Below are positions 23,534-31,938 of a stretch of DNA of 32,867 nt, piece after piece. Position 1 is the first letter of the stretch. Each line of letters opens with the position of its first letter. Under the pieces are notes generated by a model that saw only the letters and a list, made by a program, of their open reading frames with translations, did no database searches and was not told the origin of the DNA. Source of the DNA: Bacteroidota bacterium (lineage in GTDB: Bacteria; Bacteroidota; Bacteroidia; Chitinophagales; Chitinophagaceae). The DNA lies in contig SXXL01000007.1 in assembly GCA_005789565.1 (NCBI GenBank), positions 1 through 32,867 of the forward strand, written 5' to 3'. The position numbers and the translations under genes were made by a program.

Positions 23534-26500
23534 ATGCGATCATTATTTCTGGCAGCCACCGTGTTGGCTGCCCTTTTTTCTTCTGCCCAGAACGGGCTGA
23601 CCGGCGAAGATGTCTTTGGTGATATTCGTGCCCGACAGATTGGTCCCGCCGTCATGAGCGGACGCGTTACCGACCTGGAAGGTCATCCCACCAATCCGCT
23701 CAAACTGTGGGTGGCTTCCGCCGGAGGCGGTGTCTGGAAATCCGAGAATGGGGGGGTAAGCTTTCTTCCGATGTTCGATAAACACAACCAATCTATCGGG
23801 GCCATCACGCTGGACCCTAACAGTCCCGACAAGGTTATTTGGGTTGGAACCGGCGAGGTGTGGACACGAAACAGCGTATCTGTTGGGGATGGAATTTATA
23901 AGTCAACCGACGGCGGACAAACCTGGAACAAAACGGGTCTCGAGAAATCTGAGCGCATCAGCGCTATTCGGGTGAATCCCAAGAACAGCCAAGAGGTGTT
24001 CGTGGGTGTGCTCGGGAACCTCTGGGGAAACAGCAGTGAGCGCGGCGTATATAAAACAGCCGATGGCGGAAAAACATGGGACAAGATCTTTTATGTGAAC
24101 GACAGCACCGGTTGTTCCGAGCTGATCATGGACCCCTACGATCCCAACACGCTTTATGCGGCCTTTTGGGAGTTTCGGCGCACAGCGTATTCATTCAGTA
24201 GTGGCGGTTACGGAAGTGCCTTGTATAAATCCACCGATGCCGGTAAAACATGGGCCAAGATCCACGGCGGATTTCCTTCCGGTAAACTCGGGCGCATCGC
24301 CGTCGCTACCGCACCCTCCACAGCCAACCTTCTCTATGCTGTGCTCGAGTGTGAAAAGCAAGAACAAAAAGGATTGTATCGCAGCGAAGATGGCGGCGCC
24401 AACTGGAAGCACCTGAACGCAGACTTCGAATTGTCTGTTCGTCCCTTTTATTTCTCCCGCATTGTGGTCGATCCTAAAAATGCTAACATCATCACGAAGG
24501 CTGGTTTGAACGGAGCCATCAGCCGGGACGGGGGAAAAACATTTCGTTCTTTTTCGGGCATTCATGCGGATGTGCACGACATCTGGTTTGGGGTGAATAA
24601 CTCAGACGAGATCATATTGGGTGACGACGGCGGCGTGTGGAGAAGTCGCGATGCGGGCAACACCTTCGAACACGTGAAAGGGCTTCCCCTCAGCCAATAC
24701 TATCATGTTAGCATCGATACTAAAATACCCTACAATGTTTATGGGGGATTGCAGGACAATGGATCCTGGTACGGACCCTCCGCCTCCAACGGCGGCATAA
24801 CCAACGAGGATTGGAAACGCATCGGACAGGGCGATGGTTTTCGCGTACTTGCGCACCCCACCCAAAACATCACCTACAGTGAAATGCAGGGTGCCGAATC
24901 GATCTGGCGCTACGACATCGAAAAAATGTCGCTAAAGAACATTAAGCCGTATCCACAAGCCGGCGACCCTAAGCTGCGCTTCAATTGGAATACGCCGATG
25001 TCGTTGAGTCCGCACCGACCCGACCGTATTTATGTGGGCAGTCAATTTATTCACCGTTCTGACGACCGCGGCGAAACCTGGCGGCGGATCTCCCCCGACC
25101 TCACCACCAACGATCCTCAAAAACAACAGCAGGATAAGTCTGGCGGACTCTCCGCCGATAACAGCGGTGCTGAAAACCACTGTACCGTTTTCACGATCTG
25201 TGAATCACCGCTCGACGAAAAGATTATTTGGGTTGGCACGGATGACGGAAACATCCAACTCAGTGAAGATGGCGGAGCAACCTGGAACAACCGAACGCCC
25301 GGCACATCCGTGCTTCCCGCCAACACTTGGGTGTACCACCTCGAGCCAAGCCGATTCAATAAAGAGATCGCCTATGCAGCGCTGGATGGACACACCCAGA
25401 ACGACCAAACACCGTATGCACTCAAAACGACTGATGGAGGAAAAACGTGGACCCGTCTTCCCATGGGTGGTGTGAAAGGGTTTGTTCGACACATTCGCGA
25501 AGACCTAAAATCCCCCAACCTCCTGTTCCTCGGAACAGAGATGGGGCTTTACATTTCACTTAATGGGGGACAAGACTGGCTTGCTTTCACAAACAACCTG
25601 CCACCTGTTCCCATTCACTACATCACGCAAGACCCCACCACCAGCGACCTCGTGTTGGCCACCCACGGAAGGGGGATCATAATTCTGGACGACATTTCAC
25701 CGCTGCGTGCAATCAACCCCGGCGTCCTGCAACAAGAGGTAGTGATGTTTGAAAGTCCCACAGCCCTTTTCAACGACGACGCGGGATTTGGAAAAACGGC
25801 CGACGCGGGTCAATATGTGGGCGCCAACCCCAACCGCGACGCGCGCATCATTTATTACCTGAAGAACCGACACACATTCGGCAAAATGAATCTGGAGGTT
25901 CAGGACTCCTATGGTAAAAAGCTTGCGTCCATTGCTCCCGGAAAAAGAAAGGGGATCAATATGGTTTATTGGGACGGAAGAATGCAAGCCCCCAAGCTCG
26001 CAAAGGCGAAAACAATGGCACGTGGCGGATTTTTTGGTCCCCGTGTTTTACCCGGCACCTATAAAGTGGTGCTGACCAAAGGAAACCAAACCTACACCGG
26101 CACAATTTCTTATACTTTCAATCCGAAATCGGAGTTTACGCTGGCCGACCGACAGACCAACAACCGCTATTCCATCCAGCTTTATAACCTGAACGAAGAC
26201 GTGGCCTACGCCACGCATCAGGTTGATCAACTGCTGGAAACCTGCGACACGCTTTCCAAAACAAAAGAGCTGAACAAATCAGCCCAAGCCTTAAAGACAA
26301 AACTCCTCAAGCTTAAGTCCACGCTTGTGGTCACCACCGGCGACAACTATGTTGGGTCGGCCCCACCACAACTCAAGGAGAAGCTAGCCACGCTGTATAA
26401 CGAAGTGGCGGGCTACCAAGGACCTCCCAGCGCCACGGAGGTGGAAAACATCAACCTCTTGGCCGATCAAACCAAAAAGGCGACGGAAGAACTGCAAAAC

Positions 26501-26608
26501 ATTTTAGAAAAAGACTGGAAGCCGCTTTCCAAAAAGGCATCGGAGAAATCCGTTAATGCCGACCCGAAGATCAAAAGCCGAGAAGCTTTTCTTTCCGAAC
26601 GATCTTAA
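23534..26608 (+). CDS. Secreted Asp-box (BNR/sortilin-like) beta-propeller protein
   Basis: A 1024-aa exported protein; the ATG at 23534 gives a clean signal peptide (MRSLFLAATVLAALFSSAQ), and longer in-frame sequence upstream overlaps the previous gene. At least ten Asp-box-like repeats follow the S/T-x-D-x-G-x-x-W/F pattern: SENGGVSF, STDGGQTW, TADGGKTW, STDAGKTW, SEDGGANW, SRDGGKTF, SRDAGNTF, SDDRGETW, SEDGGATW, TTDGGKTW and SLNGGQDW. They form one or two propellers up to about residue 720. A Ser/Gly-rich beta domain and a Lys-rich coiled-coil tail follow. Homologues are often labelled glycosyl hydrolase, but no catalytic residues can be assigned and no T9SS sorting domain is seen. Confidence 0.88.
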   Translation: MRSLFLAATVLAALFSSAQNGLTGEDVFGDIRARQIGPAVMSGRVTDLEGHPTNPLKLWVASAGGGVWKSENGGVSFLPMFDKHNQSIGAITLDPNSPDKVIWVGTGEVWTRNSVSVGDGIYKSTDGGQTWNKTGLEKSERISAIRVNPKNSQEVFVGVLGNLWGNSSERGVYKTADGGKTWDKIFYVNDSTGCSELIMDPYDPNTLYAAFWEFRRTAYSFSSGGYGSALYKSTDAGKTWAKIHGGFPSGKLGRIAVATAPSTANLLYAVLECEKQEQKGLYRSEDGGANWKHLNADFELSVRPFYFSRIVVDPKNANIITKAGLNGAISRDGGKTFRSFSGIHADVHDIWFGVNNSDEIILGDDGGVWRSRDAGNTFEHVKGLPLSQYYHVSIDTKIPYNVYGGLQDNGSWYGPSASNGGITNEDWKRIGQGDGFRVLAHPTQNITYSEMQGAESIWRYDIEKMSLKNIKPYPQAGDPKLRFNWNTPMSLSPHRPDRIYVGSQFIHRSDDRGETWRRISPDLTTNDPQKQQQDKSGGLSADNSGAENHCTVFTICESPLDEKIIWVGTDDGNIQLSEDGGATWNNRTPGTSVLPANTWVYHLEPSRFNKEIAYAALDGHTQNDQTPYALKTTDGGKTWTRLPMGGVKGFVRHIREDLKSPNLLFLGTEMGLYISLNGGQDWLAFTNNLPPVPIHYITQDPTTSDLVLATHGRGIIILDDISPLRAINPGVLQQEVVMFESPTALFNDDAGFGKTADAGQYVGANPNRDARIIYYLKNRHTFGKMNLEVQDSYGKKLASIAPGKRKGINMVYWDGRMQAPKLAKAKTMARGGFFGPRVLPGTYKVVLTKGNQTYTGTISYTFNPKSEFTLADRQTNNRYSIQLYNLNEDVAYATHQVDQLLETCDTLSKTKELNKSAQALKTKLLKLKSTLVVTTGDNYVGSAPPQLKEKLATLYNEVAGYQGPPSATEVENINLLADQTKKATEELQNILEKDWKPLSKKASEKSVNADPKIKSREAFLSERS

Positions 26609-26629
26609 TGCCTGTAAAAATTATACCGA

Positions 26630-26661
26630 ACGGGGGTGGTCAGAACCATCCCCGTTTTTTC
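26630..26661 (+). terminator. Intrinsic terminator after the Asp-box protein gene
   Basis: ACGGGGGTGGT (26630-26640) pairs with ACCATCCCCGT (26645-26655), one G-U, around a CAGA loop, and six Ts end the run (26655-26660). The right arm overlaps the last codons of the convergent corA gene. Confidence 0.88.
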
Positions 26662-27746
26662 ATGATTACCAGCATGGCGCCCGGGATCAGAAACATCAAT
26701 CCGATGGCAGCGTAGAAACCATAAGGATGATGTGCGGCCGGGATCACATCGAAGTTCATGCCAAAGATCCCGCCGATCACGGTGGCGGGCGCCAACAAAC
26801 AGGTCACCACCGTCATCACCTTCATCACCTCGTTCAGTTTTAGGTTGACGTTGCTGATATACAGATCCTGTACGCTGATCATTACATCCCGGTAGTTATC
26901 ACTAAGATCAACAGCCAGTAAAATATGGTCGTGTACATCCTTAAAGTATTTTATAGTGCGATCGTCCAGCCAATCCGACTCACTGCGTAATATACCCGCT
27001 ACCAGGTCCCGCACCGGCGAAACATTCCGCTTGATGATGATCATTTCCTTGCGCAATTGATTGATGCGCGCCAGCGACCGCTTGTTACTTTTTCGACTCA
27101 CCTCATCTTCCAGCGATTCTACCAGATCGCCCACTTTTTCCATCACGAGATAATAGTTGTCCACGATCAAGTCCAACATGCTGTAAAGAAGATAGTCTGC
27201 CGATCGTTGCCGAAGCTGACTTTTTGGGATTGAAAGTTTGTGGCGGAGCGGATTGAACACGTCTCGGCTGGCATCTTCCTGAAAGGAGAGCACAAAATTC
27301 TTTCCCAGCACGATGCTGATTTGTTCGGATTCAATGGTTTTTTTCTCCTCGTTGAAATACAGCATATTCAGCAGGCAGAACACCTGTTCGTTCATCTCAT
27401 CCATCTTCGGACGCTGTCCGATACTTAAAATGTCCTCCGTGATCAGTGCGTGCACCCCAAAGTGGGCACAAACCGACTCCACATCTTCCTTTCGGATTCC
27501 GTCGATATTGATCCAGGAGACCGTATCCTTTTCGAGATAGGGAAAGGTGGCGTCTATTTTTTCATATTCCTGCACCTCGAGAGAATCGGCCGAATAGTCG
27601 TGAACGGAGATGTGGATCTTATCTGCTTCTTCTCGCGTGGGGGCAATGGTGGGATTGATGGATAGGATCTCTCCGGTCCGCTCGGCATCCACGCGGGCGT
27701 TTACCGATAGGTAGCGCAAATACTTGGATGGGCGATTTCCTATCAT
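26640..27746 (-). CDS. corA: CorA-type magnesium/cobalt transporter
   Basis: An inner-membrane divalent cation channel of 368 aa. A large cytoplasmic N-terminal domain, with long helices through the middle, is followed by two C-terminal transmembrane helices. The hallmark GMN motif (329-331) ends the first helix (VIGGIFGMNF). The second helix is GFYAAIGLMFLIPGAMLVIM, with a basic KKRGWF end. The acidic periplasmic loop is replaced by IPAAHHPYG. It lies 3 nt after the kdnB stop and is probably co-transcribed with kdsB-kdnB. It converges with the Asp-box gene and shares its terminator sequence. Confidence 0.95.
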   Translation of the reverse strand: MIGNRPSKYLRYLSVNARVDAERTGEILSINPTIAPTREEADKIHISVHDYSADSLEVQEYEKIDATFPYLEKDTVSWINIDGIRKEDVESVCAHFGVHALITEDILSIGQRPKMDEMNEQVFCLLNMLYFNEEKKTIESEQISIVLGKNFVLSFQEDASRDVFNPLRHKLSIPKSQLRQRSADYLLYSMLDLIVDNYYLVMEKVGDLVESLEDEVSRKSNKRSLARINQLRKEMIIIKRNVSPVRDLVAGILRSESDWLDDRTIKYFKDVHDHILLAVDLSDNYRDVMISVQDLYISNVNLKLNEVMKVMTVVTCLLAPATVIGGIFGMNFDVIPAAHHPYGFYAAIGLMFLIPGAMLVIMKKRGWF

Positions 27747-27749
27747 CGA

Positions 27750-28823
27750 TCAAAGTTTTTCATATAACGACCGCAACCGGTCGCGGGTCATCTTGGTTTC
27801 CCAATCTTTTCCCAGGGCGTTTTCCCAAAGCGGTTTCATACCCATTGATACATCGATCATTCTTTCGAATTGCTCGTCGGTCAGTCCGTGGCAAACACCT
27901 TTCGGAATATCGATCTGATTCTTTTCGACCATGTATTTGAACTCCCGAACACCGGCTGGATAAAACTCCTCGAGGTGAGCCATGACGATGCAGTTTCCTA
28001 TACCGTGTTTGGTGCCGAGCAGATAGCTCAAGCCGTAGCTCACGGCATGGGCCACCCCCACTTGTGAATAGGCAATGCTCATGCCGCCGGCATACGAGGC
28101 CATCATCAGTTGGTCATCCGACCCCTCATCCCACCGCTCCTTTTCCACAAAGACCTTCCGGCACAGCTCCAGCGCTTTTTCGCCGTAGCTCTTACTGAAC
28201 TCGTTCAGAAAGGTCCCCTCTAAGCTTTCAATGCAGTGGATGTAGCAATCCATTCCCGTGTAGAAGCGCTGGTTGACCGGGGCGTCTCGGGTAAGTTCCG
28301 GATCGAGTACGATCTGATCGAAGGGGGTGAAGTCGGAGTTCATGCCCAGTTTTTTGGTGGGACCGGTCAGCACCGTTGTTCTCGACACCTCGGCACCGGT
28401 ACCGCTAAGCGTGGGAACACCCACTTTATATACACCGGGAAATTTGACAAGGTCCCATCCCTGATAATCGGCCGACGAGCCGGGATTATTCATCATTAAC
28501 GAAACCGCCTTGGCCAGGTCGAGCGTGGAGCCGCCGCCAATGCCGATCACGCCACTCACGGAACCATATTCCTGCCGGAGTCGAGTTGCCAACTCATCGA
28601 CATAAATCGTTTTGGGTTCAGTGGTAACATCGGCAAACAGGATCACGTCGTTCTCGCGTAGGGGAATTCGGTTGGGTAATTCTTTTCCCTCAAAAAAATG
28701 ATCGACCAAGAACACCATGGGTTGTCCGGCCTTACGGTGGGGCGACAAGATCTCATCGAGTTGGTTGAAGCAGCCTCGCCCATACACCACATAACCCACC
28801 AGCTTAAAATTTCTGAATTTCAT
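27750..28823 (-). CDS. kdnB: 3-deoxy-D-manno-octulosonate 8-oxidase KdnB (iron-containing ADH family)
   Basis: The 357-aa protein is an Fe-dependent type III alcohol dehydrogenase. NAD-binding GGGST is at 96-100. The metal ligands are D192 and H196 in YTGMDCYIHCIES, then H259 and H273 in VAHAVSYGLSYLLGTKHG. The run YTGMDCYIHCIESLEGTFLN and its length match what I recall of Shewanella KdnB, which oxidises Kdo at C8 before KdnA transaminates it to Kdo8N. The adjoining kdsB, 8 nt upstream, strongly supports this over a generic alcohol dehydrogenase. No kdnA (PLP aminotransferase) is present in the window. Confidence 0.8.
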   Translation of the reverse strand: MKFRNFKLVGYVVYGRGCFNQLDEILSPHRKAGQPMVFLVDHFFEGKELPNRIPLRENDVILFADVTTEPKTIYVDELATRLRQEYGSVSGVIGIGGGSTLDLAKAVSLMMNNPGSSADYQGWDLVKFPGVYKVGVPTLSGTGAEVSRTTVLTGPTKKLGMNSDFTPFDQIVLDPELTRDAPVNQRFYTGMDCYIHCIESLEGTFLNEFSKSYGEKALELCRKVFVEKERWDEGSDDQLMMASYAGGMSIAYSQVGVAHAVSYGLSYLLGTKHGIGNCIVMAHLEEFYPAGVREFKYMVEKNQIDIPKGVCHGLTDEQFERMIDVSMGMKPLWENALGKDWETKMTRDRLRSLYEKL

Positions 28824-28831
28824 GCGCGTCC

Positions 28832-29548
28832 TTATAATAGTTTTTCAGCTTTTTTCAGATCCTCCGGCGTATCGATCTCAACCCCCAAATAATCTACCGT
28901 CAGCATCCGTATGGCCACGCCGTTTTCGAGAAAACGAAGACACTCCACTTTTTCGACGGCTTCCAGGTTTCCCGTCGGCCAGTGTACAAAATCAAGCAGG
29001 GCTTGTTTCCGAAAGGCATACACCCCGATATGTTCGTAATAGGTGATCGGAGCATTTGTGTCGCGCAGAAACGGGATGCGGCTTCGGCTGAAGAAAAGAG
29101 CATTGTTGTTTCGATCCATGGCCACTTTGACAAAATTGGGATCGTCGATCTCTTCCGGTTTTTCCAACACCTGCACCATGGAAGCAACCTGTACGGAATC
29201 ATCCGTAAAGAGGCGGATCAGTTTTTCCAGTGGGTCTTTTTTAATGAAAGGAGTATCTCCTTGAATATTGATGATCAGTTCGGTGGTTAACCCCTCGGCC
29301 GCTTCGGCGATCCGGTCCGTTCCACTTTCGTGCGGACGCTTGCTTCTGAACACGATACCACCGGCGGAGCGAATTTCTTTTTCGATCTCGTCGCTGTCGG
29401 TGGCCACGATCACATCCTGAAACAGCCCTGTGTTGCGCGCGGCTTCATAGGTGCGACGAATGACCGACATACCTCCCAGCGACTGCATGAGTTTTCCCGG
29501 GAAGCGAGTGGCATCGTAGCGGGCGGGGATCAGGGCGGTGACGAGCAT
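28832..29548 (-). CDS. kdsB: 3-deoxy-manno-octulosonate cytidylyltransferase KdsB
   Basis: Activates Kdo (or Kdo8N) as a CMP-sugar for lipopolysaccharide inner-core assembly. The 238-aa protein has IPARYDATRFPGK (7-19), VATDSDEI, HESGTDRIAEA and INIQGDTPFI, then the C-terminal AVEKVECLRFLENG and VDYLGVEIDTPEDL. The length fits the family (about 240-250). It is the first gene of a minus-strand operon with kdnB (8-nt gap) and corA (3-nt gap). Given KdnB, its real substrate may be the 8-amino sugar; this cannot be decided from sequence. Confidence 0.95.
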   Translation of the reverse strand: MLVTALIPARYDATRFPGKLMQSLGGMSVIRRTYEAARNTGLFQDVIVATDSDEIEKEIRSAGGIVFRSKRPHESGTDRIAEAAEGLTTELIINIQGDTPFIKKDPLEKLIRLFTDDSVQVASMVQVLEKPEEIDDPNFVKVAMDRNNNALFFSRSRIPFLRDTNAPITYYEHIGVYAFRKQALLDFVHWPTGNLEAVEKVECLRFLENGVAIRMLTVDYLGVEIDTPEDLKKAEKLL

Positions 29549-29552
29549 GATG

Positions 29553-29560
29553 CAAAACTA
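29553..29560 (-). promoter_or_regulatory. -7 promoter element for kdsB-kdnB-corA
   Basis: On the minus strand this reads TAGTTTTG, an exact TAnnTTTG match ending 4 nt before the ATG at 29548. It predicts a leaderless transcript for the operon. Confidence 0.55.
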
Positions 29561-29604
29561 TTGGTAACGGGGCAACCAGCCGGAGAAAATGCCCGCGATT
29601 CTGG

Positions 29605-30423
29605 TCACTTCGTTTCTTTTCGGAACGGATAGGCCATCAGGTCTGCTACCGATTCATCTTTTTCGGCCGGATAATAGCGGTCCAGTCCATATTGGATCTG
29701 ATCAGCGGGTAAATGCGACCAGGTTCCAAACAGACGATCCCACACCGAGAATACGGCCCCATAATTGGTATCCGTGTAGGGTTGTTTCCAGTGGTGATGC
29801 ACTTTGTGCATATTGGGGGACACCAGGATCCAAGACAAAACCCGGTCCAGTTTTGCGGGCAGCGAAATATTGGCGTGGGTGAAGGCGGTTGACACCACCA
29901 CCAGCGTTTGATAGATCATGACCGAATACATGGGGGCCCCGGAGAGGAAGATCAGTAGTAGGAAGAAGATCCCGCGCAGCAGGCTATCGCCCGGGTGATG
30001 CCGCAGTCCGGTCGTTACATCCACCTTGGTATCGCTGTGGTGGATCACATGGAATCGCCAGAGTGTGGGTTGATTGTGCATCACCCAATGTACCAGCCAG
30101 CTGCTGAAGTCGAGCGCGGCGACCCCGATCAAAATAGTAAGTCCGAGCCCGGCGCTTGTCCAGTATACCAACCCAAAACCTCCAGCGCGACACCAATCGG
30201 ATAGTAGAACGATCAACACAGCCAAGCCGGTATGCAAGACGAGGTGCAGGATGGTGAAGGTGAAATTCACGCCGGCATGTTGCCATTTGTTCCGCTTGTA
30301 GGAAAGTTTGGTCAGGGGAATGACCCCTTCAAGGAGCCAGAAAAAAAGCAGTCCGCCCACCAACAGACCCAACCGCTCCAGGGGTCTTTGCTCCAATGTC
30401 TGAAAGTATTCGATCCATTTCAT
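29605..30423 (-). CDS. Sterol desaturase / fatty acid hydroxylase family protein
   Basis: A 272-aa integral membrane di-iron oxygenase of the FA hydroxylase superfamily. The His clusters are HWVMH (112-116), RFHVIHH (123-129), RHHPGD (141-146) and a C-terminal NMHKVHHHW. About four to five hydrophobic segments surround them. Bacterial members hydroxylate or desaturate lipids, hopanoids or carotenoids; the substrate cannot be told. It starts 2 nt after the stop of the DUF2007 gene on the same strand, so they are co-transcribed. Lipid or lipid A modification would fit the nearby kdsB/kdnB, but that is inference. Confidence 0.92.
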   Translation of the reverse strand: MKWIEYFQTLEQRPLERLGLLVGGLLFFWLLEGVIPLTKLSYKRNKWQHAGVNFTFTILHLVLHTGLAVLIVLLSDWCRAGGFGLVYWTSAGLGLTILIGVAALDFSSWLVHWVMHNQPTLWRFHVIHHSDTKVDVTTGLRHHPGDSLLRGIFFLLLIFLSGAPMYSVMIYQTLVVVSTAFTHANISLPAKLDRVLSWILVSPNMHKVHHHWKQPYTDTNYGAVFSVWDRLFGTWSHLPADQIQYGLDRYYPAEKDESVADLMAYPFRKETK

Positions 30424-30425
30424 GG

Positions 30426-30656
30426 TCAGCCTATATTATCGGTTAGCGGATGTTCGCACAGAATTTTTTCAGCGGCTTCGACCTGTTCGTTGGGGACCAG
30501 CAGTTTGATTCCCCCCACGGCGAGGCTCAGGAGTGGGTCGATCGTGACCGTGTGTTCATCTTGCAGGTGTGCCTCCATGCCGGCCTCACGCAGTTTGGCC
30601 AGCGCAATGTGGGCGGGTACATAGGTGTCGTATCGACGGATGCAGACAAAGGCCAT
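30426..30656 (-). CDS. DUF2007 domain protein
   Basis: A 76-aa protein of the DUF2007 type (putative signal-transducing, ferredoxin-like small domain). The pattern is an N-terminal strand, then PAHIALAKLREAGMEAHLQDE and a GGIKLLVPNEQVEAAEKIL end, as in proteins often fused to or next to membrane proteins. Function is unproven. It precedes the sterol desaturase-like gene by 2 nt and follows the dnaN terminator, so it starts a short operon. Confidence 0.85.
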   Translation of the reverse strand: MAFVCIRRYDTYVPAHIALAKLREAGMEAHLQDEHTVTIDPLLSLAVGGIKLLVPNEQVEAAEKILCEHPLTDNIG

Positions 30657-30660
30657 ATCT

Positions 30661-30693
30661 AAAAATAAAAAATCCCCTCGAGTTGGAGGGGAT
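30661..30693 (-). terminator. Intrinsic terminator after dnaN
   Basis: On the minus strand ATCCCCTC (30686-30693) pairs with GAGGGGAT (30672-30679) around a 6-nt loop, followed by a T-rich run TTTTTATTTTT through 30661. It lies 18 nt after the dnaN stop. Confidence 0.88.
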
Positions 30694-30711
30694 GTATGAT
30701 CGATTGACTTC

Positions 30712-31827
30712 TTATTGATTTAACATGAGGGGCATCACCAGCATCAGTACGTCTTCGTTCTCTTCCTGGCTGGTGGGACGAATGATACCGGCTTTTGTGG
30801 GGGTGGAGAGGGATATCACCACATCATCTCCTTCGAGGGCGCCGAGCATTTCGATCAGGAATTTCGCATTGAAGGCGATCATCATATCCTCCCCGGTATA
30901 GCGACACTTCATTCGTTCGTTTCCTTCCTGACTGAAATCAACGTCCTGGGAGGCCAACTGGAGTTCGCTGCCGGAAATATTGAGGGCCACCTGGTTGGTA
31001 CTCTTGTTACTGAATACGTTGACGCGGCGGAGGGCGGATTGAAATTCATTGCGGTCGACCGTCAGCGTATACGGATTCTCAGCGGGGATCACCACTTTAT
31101 AGTCTGGGAAACGGGCGTCGATCAGCCGGCAGCTCATTTGTGTTCCGCCCTGCTTCACAAACAGGTGATTGCTGTTGTAGCTGATGGTGATCTCCTCGTT
31201 CGAATCCGGGATCGCTGCCTTCAGCAAGCTAAGGGGCTTGCGGGGTACGATGAACGAATCGCTTTTCGGACATTTTACATCGGTCCGTTTGTAGCGGACC
31301 AGCCGGTGGGCATCCGTGGCTACGCATTGCATTCCCTTTTTATCGAGCTCGAAGAACACACCGGTCATAGCCGGACGCAGGTCGTCGGTACTGGTCGCAA
31401 ACAGGGTTTTGTTGATAGCGGTAACCAGCGCATTTGCGGTCGTGGTAAAGCTGGTGGTATCATCACCCACTGGCTCCTTGGGAAAGTTGTCGGGGTTTTC
31501 ACCCATGACCTTGTATTTTCCATTATCGCTGGTGATCTCGATCCCGAAATTTTTGTCGATGTTGAATGTGAGCGGCTGATCGGAAAGATTCTTAAGGGAG
31601 TCGATCAGGATCTTGGCTGGAATACAAACGCGGCCGGTTTCTTTCGCCTCCACGTTTACTTGCACCCGCATCACAGTTTCGAGGTCGGTGGCTACCACCG
31701 TGAGCTGATTCTTGTTGATCTCGAACAGAAAATCCTCCAAAATAGGCAGGACGGTATTGGCGTTGATCACGCCGGAAATGTGCTGAAGCTGTCGAAGTAG
31801 GGTGGCTGAGTTGACGAGGAATTTCAT
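30712..31827 (-). CDS. dnaN: DNA polymerase III subunit beta (sliding clamp) DnaN
   Basis: The ring-shaped processivity clamp that tethers polymerase III and other partners to DNA. The 371-aa product starts at the ATG at 31827 (MKFLVNSATLLRQLQHISG), where family homology begins; a codon 30 nt upstream is rejected. The three clamp domains follow in order. Typical segments include LPILEDFLFEI, GVFFELDKKGMQCVATDAHRLV and FNAKFLIEMLGALEG, with the C-terminal LMLVMPLMLNQ. A near-match -7 element (TAGTTTCG on the minus strand, 31857-31864) lies 29 nt upstream. It is divergent from recX and not next to dnaA. Confidence 0.97.
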   Translation of the reverse strand: MKFLVNSATLLRQLQHISGVINANTVLPILEDFLFEINKNQLTVVATDLETVMRVQVNVEAKETGRVCIPAKILIDSLKNLSDQPLTFNIDKNFGIEITSDNGKYKVMGENPDNFPKEPVGDDTTSFTTTANALVTAINKTLFATSTDDLRPAMTGVFFELDKKGMQCVATDAHRLVRYKRTDVKCPKSDSFIVPRKPLSLLKAAIPDSNEEITISYNSNHLFVKQGGTQMSCRLIDARFPDYKVVIPAENPYTLTVDRNEFQSALRRVNVFSNKSTNQVALNISGSELQLASQDVDFSQEGNERMKCRYTGEDMMIAFNAKFLIEMLGALEGDDVVISLSTPTKAGIIRPTSQEENEDVLMLVMPLMLNQ

Positions 31828-31856
31828 ATGGACGATTTGGGGATTAACCAAGGCCA

Positions 31857-31864
31857 CGAAACTA
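31857..31864 (-). promoter_or_regulatory. -7-like promoter element for dnaN
   Basis: On the minus strand this reads TAGTTTCG (7/8 to TAnnTTTG), 29 nt before the dnaN ATG. This would give a conventional leader of about 23 nt, unlike most genes here. Confidence 0.4.
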
Positions 31865-31938
31865 CATATTTTTGACCCTTTCCCGGGGCTTGGGGGATTA
31901 CTAGTGGATTACCCTGCCCGGACCGTGAATAACACCCC

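Noticed and set aside
23534-26608. Type IX secretion sorting domain on the Asp-box protein
   Set aside because: The C-terminus is a Lys-rich helical tail ending SREAFLSERS, not the beta-sandwich T9SS domain.
31039-31800. 253-aa open frame on the plus strand over dnaN
   Set aside because: Fully antisense to dnaN, whose protein matches its family throughout.
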